From assembly GCF_000967965.1 (NCBI RefSeq), contig NZ_LACC01000017.1:257334-308563 (forward strand): DNA of 51,230 bases, given 5' to 3'. This DNA is from Pseudomonas fluorescens (GTDB taxonomy: Bacteria > Pseudomonadota > Gammaproteobacteria > Pseudomonadales > Pseudomonadaceae). Made by a program: the position numbers and the translations under genes. Below the pieces are notes generated by a model. It did no database searches, had not been told where the DNA came from, and worked only from the letters and a program-made list of their open reading frames with translations. Below, piece by piece: positions 46,926 through 51,230 of this stretch (position 1 is the stretch's first letter; each line of letters opens with the position of its first letter).

Positions 46926-48539
46926 TCAGGCTTCCAGGCCAAGGATATCCCGAGCCACAGCTTCTGCAATCCGAATCCCGTCAACACCCGCCGACAGAAT
47001 CCCACCCGCATATCCGGCACCTTCACCGGCCGGGAACAGGCCCTTCACGTTCAGGCTCTGCAGCGACTCGTTACGGGTAATGCGCAGCGGCGACGAGGTG
47101 CGGGTCTCGATCCCGGTCAACACGGCGTCGTGCAGCGAGTAACCACGAATTTGCTTCTCGAATGCCGGCAAGGCTTCGCGAATTGCTTCGATGGCGAACG
47201 CCGGCAGCGCCAGCGCCAGATCACCCAGGGCTACGCCCGGCTTGTAGGACGGCTCGACGCTGCCCAGTTCGGTGGACGGCTTGCCCGCGATAAAATCGCC
47301 GACCAGTTGCGCCGGGGCTTCGTAGTTGCTGCCGCCCAGCACGAAGGCGTGGGACTCCAGGCGTTCCTGCAGCTCGATACCTGCCAGCGGGCCGCCCGGA
47401 TAATCGACTTCCGGGGTGATGCCGACGACGATACCGGAGTTGGCATTGCGCTCGTTACGCGAGTACTGGCTCATGCCGTTGGTGACCACGCGGTTCGGCT
47501 CGGACGTCGCCGCCACCACGGTGCCGCCCGGGCACATGCAGAAGCTGTAGACCGAACGGCCGTTCTTGGCGTGGTGCACCAGTTTGTAGTCGGCGGCGCC
47601 CAGTTTCGGGTGGCCGGCGTACTTGCCCAGGCGCGCACGGTCGATCAGCGACTGCGGGTGTTCGATGCGGAAACCCACCGAGAACGGCTTGGCTTCCATG
47701 AACACGCCACGGCCGTGGAGCATGCGGAAGGTGTCGCGGGCGCTGTGGCCGAGGGCCAGGATCACGTGTCTGGAGTGGATCTGCTCACCGCCATTGAGCT
47801 CGACGCCGACCAGTTGACCGTCTTCGATCAGCACGTCGGTGACACGCTGCTGGAAGCGCACTTCACCGCCCAGGGCGCGAATCTGCTCACGCATGTTTTC
47901 CACAACGCCGGTCAGACGGAACGTACCGATGTGCGGCTTGCTGACGTAGAGGATTTCTTCCGGGGCACCGGCCTTGACGAATTCGTGCAGGACTTTACGA
48001 CCGAGGAATTTCGGGTCCTTGATCTGGCTGTAGAGCTTGCCGTCGGAGAATGTCCCCGCGCCGCCCTCGCCGAACTGCACGTTGGATTCCGGGTTGAGCA
48101 CGCTTTTGCGCCACAGGCCCCAAGTGTCCTTGGTGCGCTGGCGTACTTCGGTGCCGCGTTCGAGGATGATCGGCTTGAAGCCCATTTGCGCCAACAACAG
48201 CCCGGCGAAAATCCCGCACGGACCGAAGCCGACGACGATCGGACGCGCACTCAAATCGACCGGCGCCTGGCCGACCTCTTTGTAGCTGACATCCGGCGCC
48301 ACGCTGACGTTACGGTCATCGGCGAACTTGTGCAGCACCGCCGCCTCATCGCGAACTTCAAGGTCGATGGTGTAGATGAAGCACAGTTCGGAGGACTTTT
48401 TGCGCGCATCGTAGCTGCGCTTGAACAAGGTGAAATCGAGCAGGTCATCGCTGGCAAGCCCTAAGCGCTGCACGATGGCAGGGCGCAGGTCTTCTTCGGG
48501 ATGGTCGATTGGCAACTTGAGTTCGGTGATTCGTAACAT
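46926..48539 (-). CDS. FAD-dependent dehydrogenase (COG2509 type)
   Basis: This 537-residue flavoprotein has an N-terminal extension of about 95 residues, then the FAD-binding Rossmann motif VVGFGPCGIFAGLLLA (about 101-116) and ILERG. NVQFGEGGAGTFSDGKLYSQ follows, and the C-terminal FAD motif reads GLFPAGEGAGYAGGILSAGVDG (about 502-523). This layout matches the HI0933/COG2509 oxidoreductases. The physiological substrate is unknown; electron donor NAD(P)H is inferred. It is transcribed alone. Confidence 0.9.
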   Translation of the reverse strand: MLRITELKLPIDHPEEDLRPAIVQRLGLASDDLLDFTLFKRSYDARKKSSELCFIYTIDLEVRDEAAVLHKFADDRNVSVAPDVSYKEVGQAPVDLSARPIVVGFGPCGIFAGLLLAQMGFKPIILERGTEVRQRTKDTWGLWRKSVLNPESNVQFGEGGAGTFSDGKLYSQIKDPKFLGRKVLHEFVKAGAPEEILYVSKPHIGTFRLTGVVENMREQIRALGGEVRFQQRVTDVLIEDGQLVGVELNGGEQIHSRHVILALGHSARDTFRMLHGRGVFMEAKPFSVGFRIEHPQSLIDRARLGKYAGHPKLGAADYKLVHHAKNGRSVYSFCMCPGGTVVAATSEPNRVVTNGMSQYSRNERNANSGIVVGITPEVDYPGGPLAGIELQERLESHAFVLGGSNYEAPAQLVGDFIAGKPSTELGSVEPSYKPGVALGDLALALPAFAIEAIREALPAFEKQIRGYSLHDAVLTGIETRTSSPLRITRNESLQSLNVKGLFPAGEGAGYAGGILSAGVDGIRIAEAVARDILGLEA

Positions 48540-48634
48540 GGCGGGATCCGGTTCGCGGGGCGCACAACTGCGCCAGGGCGTTTGAAGCCCGCGATTATAA
48601 GCCTCAAAGGCGCAGCCCCGTGAGGCTTAAACGA

Positions 48635-49303
48635 TCAGTCGTCGCGCGATCCGCCGAAATACCCACAGCCGCGCTGTACCTGGCCGTCGATGCGCAGTTC
48701 GGCACTCATGTGCTGGATGCTGCCGGTGCTGCTGTCGACGCAACGTTGCGGTGCAACCCACAGTTCGATGTGCTGGTTGTTGGCTTCGGTGCTGAGGTTG
48801 AAACGGCCATCGCCCAGTTGCTCCTCGACGTAAGGCACGGCCAACGGCGGCTGGCCGGCCCGGTCGAGGACCATGCCTTTGCCGCTGACTTTCACGCTCC
48901 ACTCCGGTGTGTGGCCGGCGGCGCGCAGGATCAGCAGTTTGAAATTCGGATCATCGCACGCAGTGCCCGAGCGCTCGACGCGGTACAGCTGCTCCAGATC
49001 GAGCTGGCCGTCACCACCGCTGCCAGCCACAACCCGCCCGCGCACGTCGGCAAACAGCTTGCCTTGCTTGTCCGCCAGGTTTGCGGCCTGTTGCAGGACG
49101 CTGGTGCCGCCCGTGTCGTTAACCACGTAGCGGTTTGTCTGGTTGCACGGCTGGAACAGCAGTTTGCCATCCGCCGCAGTCAACTCGCCTTGCATGCGTG
49201 TCTGGCCGACATGGGAGGCGCTCTGCCGTTCACCGTCGAACAACTGGCAAGCGGCGAACAGCGGAAGCAGGGCAACGAGGACTAGGGAACGGGCAACACG
49301 CAT
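48635..49303 (-). CDS. COG3650-like lipoprotein
   Basis: This 222-residue protein has a lipoprotein signal ending LLPLFAAC (C19). The mature part has an N-terminal beta domain (MQGELTAADGKLLFQPC, about 37-53), a middle region, and a C-terminal domain ending RCVDSSTGSIQHMSAELRID and GCGYFGG. Paired Cys (for example in QPCNQT, TACDDP, QRCVDS, RGCGYF) may form disulfides. From memory it resembles COG3650-domain proteins of Pseudomonas. Function is unknown. Confidence 0.8.
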   Translation of the reverse strand: MRVARSLVLVALLPLFAACQLFDGERQSASHVGQTRMQGELTAADGKLLFQPCNQTNRYVVNDTGGTSVLQQAANLADKQGKLFADVRGRVVAGSGGDGQLDLEQLYRVERSGTACDDPNFKLLILRAAGHTPEWSVKVSGKGMVLDRAGQPPLAVPYVEEQLGDGRFNLSTEANNQHIELWVAPQRCVDSSTGSIQHMSAELRIDGQVQRGCGYFGGSRDD

Positions 49304-49413
49304 CTTGGGGTCTCCTGACAGGTGCCGCCACGTTACTCAGCCTGACCGTTCATCACAACCCGTTATCGTCTCCACTTTGTATTGGCGCTGACGCAGGTTG
49401 CGATTTTTCACTT

Positions 49414-50010
49414 TCAGATGTGAAAGGTCTGACCTGTTTGCAGGCCTTCCACGCTTTTGGCGTAGGCCAATGCCACATCCGCCGCAGGAACCGGCTTGAA
49501 GCCACGGAAGTACGGCGCGTATTTACCCATGGCTTCGACCAGGACATTCGGGCTGATCGAATTCACTCGCAGGCCGCGCGGCAGTTCGATGGCGGCGGCC
49601 CGGACGAAGCTGTCCAGTGCACCGTTGACCAGTGCTGCCGAGGCACCGCTGTATATCGGATCGTGGCTGAGTACGCCGGTGGTGAAGGTGAACGAAGCGC
49701 CGTCGTTGGCGAACTCGCGGCCAATCAGCAGCAAATTGACCTGGCCCATGAGCTTGTCTTTCAGGCCCAGGGCAAAGCTCTCTTCGGTCATCTCGTTGAG
49801 CGGTGCAAAGGTCACGTTGCCGGCGGCACACACCAGTGCATCGAATTTGCCGGTCTGCTCGAACAGTTTGCGAATCGAGGCGCTGTCACTGATGTCCACC
49901 TGAAAGTCGCCGCTGGTGCGACCGATGCGGATGATTTCGTGGCGTTGCGACAGTTCCTTGTCGACGGCCGAACCGATGGTGCCGCCTGCGCCGATCAAAA
50001 GAATTTTCAT
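49414..50010 (-). CDS. Short-chain dehydrogenase, atypical active site
   Basis: This 198-residue SDR has the NAD(P)-binding GAGGTIGS motif (7-14), an arginine-bearing strand end (IGRTSGDF) suggesting NADP, and the NAG-like CAAGNVTF (61-68). The usual YxxxK is replaced by Y120-SGA-S124, so the catalytic Lys is missing. It resembles short SDR-like proteins found beside LysR regulators. It is divergent from the LysR gene, with 106 bases between the starts, which suggests regulation by that protein. Confidence 0.87.
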   Translation of the reverse strand: MKILLIGAGGTIGSAVDKELSQRHEIIRIGRTSGDFQVDISDSASIRKLFEQTGKFDALVCAAGNVTFAPLNEMTEESFALGLKDKLMGQVNLLLIGREFANDGASFTFTTGVLSHDPIYSGASAALVNGALDSFVRAAAIELPRGLRVNSISPNVLVEAMGKYAPYFRGFKPVPAADVALAYAKSVEGLQTGQTFHI

Positions 50011-50116
50011 GGGAGCTTGTCCTCGTGTGGGTTGAACGAGGTATCAGTTTAGGGTGGTTTTTTCTCTAGATAAGCGCACTAATAGGCAACCTTTGGTTTT
50101 CAAATGGAAACAATCC

Positions 50117-51025
50117 ATGAGCGAGATGGATGATCTGGCCGCGTTCGCGGTGTTGATCGAAGCGGGGAGTTTTACCCTGGCGGCGCAGCAGCTTGGTTGC
50201 AGCAAAGGCCAGCTGTCCAAGCGCATCAGCCAGTTGGAAGCGCAGTTTTCCGTGGTGTTGTTGCAACGTACCACCCGCCGCTTGAGCCTGACCGCCGCTG
50301 GCGCTGCGTTGTTGCCGCAGGCCCAGGCGCTGGTGGTGCAAGTCGAACGGGCACGCCAGGCCCTGGCGCGCCTGAAAGACGACATGGCCGGCCCGGTGCG
50401 GATGACGGTGCCGGTGTCGCTAGGGGAAACCTTCTTCGATGGCCTGCTGCTGGAGTTCTCGGCCAAGTATCCCCAGGTGCAGATCGAGTTGGAGCTCAAC
50501 AACAGCTACCGTGAACTGTCTCGCGACGGCTTCGATCTGGCGATTCGTTCCGACGTGGCCATTGACCAGCGACTGGTGGCGCGTCCACTACTGGCGTGGC
50601 AGGAACTGACCTGTGCCAGCCCGGCTTACCTGGAGCAATACGGTGAACCGCAAACTCCCCAGGCGTTGGCCGAGCATCGCTGCCTGCTCAACAGTCATTA
50701 CAGTGGCCGCGAAGAATGGCTGTATCACCAGCAACATGAGTTGTTGCGGGTGCGGGTGTCGGGGCCGTTCGCCAGCAACCACTACAACCTGTTGAAGAAA
50801 GCCGCGCTGGTCGGCGCCGGTATTGCACGCCTGCCGTCCTACTGTTTGCCAACGGAGTTGGCGGACGGGCGATTGCGATGGCTCCTGCGCGATTATCAGA
50901 CCCGCAGCATGCCGATGTATCTGGTGCATCCGTATCAGGGCGGTTTGCCCAAGCGCACGCAGGTGCTGGCGGATTATCTGATCGGGTGGTTCAAGCGCAG
51001 CGGCGAGGTGTTGGATCGGCTCTAA
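50117..51025 (+). CDS. LysR-family transcriptional regulator
   Basis: This 302-residue regulator has an N-terminal winged helix-turn-helix (DDLAAFAVLIEAGSFTLAAQ, QLGCSKGQLSKRISQLEAQF, about 4-45). A LysR substrate-binding domain follows (GPVRMTVPVSLGETFFDGLL and DLAIRSDVAIDQRLVARPL). It belongs to the CrgA-like group, many members of which repress or activate a divergent oxidoreductase gene. The ATG at 50117 is preferred to 50054, where the frame adds a basic, non-family stretch. The likely target is the divergent SDR gene. Confidence 0.92.
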   Translation: MSEMDDLAAFAVLIEAGSFTLAAQQLGCSKGQLSKRISQLEAQFSVVLLQRTTRRLSLTAAGAALLPQAQALVVQVERARQALARLKDDMAGPVRMTVPVSLGETFFDGLLLEFSAKYPQVQIELELNNSYRELSRDGFDLAIRSDVAIDQRLVARPLLAWQELTCASPAYLEQYGEPQTPQALAEHRCLLNSHYSGREEWLYHQQHELLRVRVSGPFASNHYNLLKKAALVGAGIARLPSYCLPTELADGRLRWLLRDYQTRSMPMYLVHPYQGGLPKRTQVLADYLIGWFKRSGEVLDRL

Positions 51026-51042
51026 ATCATCACTCGAACCTC

Positions 51043-51132
51043 TATAGGAGTGAGCCTGCTCGCGATAGCAATTTCACGTTCAAAAGAGATGTTACCTGAC
51101 CCACCGCAATCGCGAGCAGGCTCACTCCTACA
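51043..51132. repeat. REPIN (TATAGGAGTGAG type)
   Basis: The left arm TATAGGAGTGAGCCTGCTCG and right arm CGAGCAGGCTCACTCCTACA are inverted, 90 bases end to end, in the same layout as at 46807. The arms differ (AGGAGTGAG versus GGGAGCGAG), so it is a variant of that family. Confidence 0.85.
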
Positions 51133-51230
51133 GGGTTCTGTGTTGTTGGTGAGGTTGTGCCAGACATAAAAAACGGCCCGAAGGCTAATGCCGATCAGTT
51201 AAGCCTCACTGCTTGACCTTTGGCCGCAAG

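Noticed and set aside
46860..48464. 534-codon ORF antisense to the FAD dehydrogenase
   Set aside because: It begins inside a REPIN and has no domain; the other strand has intact FAD motifs.
51160..51230. Possible start of another repeat or IS at the window edge
   Set aside because: Only about 70 bases are available after the REPIN and they show no recognisable gene or terminal repeat.

Overview
The window reads as chromosomal DNA of a Pseudomonas, most likely of the P. fluorescens group. The coding density, the high G+C backbone genes, the REP/REPIN repeats with GTGGGAGCGAG-type arms and the gene order all fit. From memory, the run acylase / LEA lipoprotein / YchJ / small methyltransferase-like protein / OmpA / DinG / esterase / OmpA / PdxH / SlyB resembles the PA1032-PA1053 stretch of P. 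aeruginosa PAO1. No database search was possible.

Left backbone (1-10851): a cold-shock protein, dCTP deaminase (dcd), a small Pro-rich protein, a five-gene polar amino-acid ABC uptake operon (substrate-binding protein, two permeases, an M14-type desuccinylase-like hydrolase, ATPase), a QuiP-like N-terminal-nucleophile acylase, an isochorismatase-like hydrolase, and a SEC-C / LEA-lipoprotein / YchJ gene group.

Accessory island (about 10921-31234, 20.3 kb), between ychJ and a methyltransferase-like gene. Its right end carries a four-gene recombination module, three tyrosine recombinases plus a small helix-turn-helix/coiled-coil protein. This matches the ginABCD operon that defines GInt genomic islands. 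ginA, ginB and ginC are all broken, so the island looks fixed. A short imperfect direct repeat (TCAGGCTCATTGCA / TCAGATCATTGCA) lies at the two proposed ends. The cargo is a decaying O-antigen locus: wzz, wzx, wzy, one glycosyltransferase, an acyltransferase, a complete rmlBDAC set for dTDP-L-rhamnose, a crippled fnlA and a stub of a second rmlB. Beside wzz is a truncated ihfB. Since ihfB-wzz is the usual left border of Pseudomonas O-antigen loci, this cargo probably came from a canonical O-antigen locus by duplication or transfer. The island also holds a HEPN/MNT toxin-antitoxin pair with a frameshifted HEPN, IS66 and IS1595 remnants, and a group II intron inserted in an IS66 transposase gene.

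Right backbone (31235-51230): a methyltransferase-like protein, tandem OmpA-type lipoproteins with acidic Ca2+-type repeats, a DUF1145-like membrane protein, a secreted collagen-like protein, a CopD-like membrane protein, a 265-bp nested palindromic element, DinG helicase, a GH50-like agarase homologue, a serine esterase, an OmpA protein with a histone-H1-like tail, PdxH, SlyB-like lipoprotein, NhaA, a cysteine-synthase-like PLP enzyme, an FAD-dependent dehydrogenase, a COG3650-like lipoprotein, and a divergent SDR / LysR regulator pair.

No tRNA, rRNA or CRISPR array was recognised.
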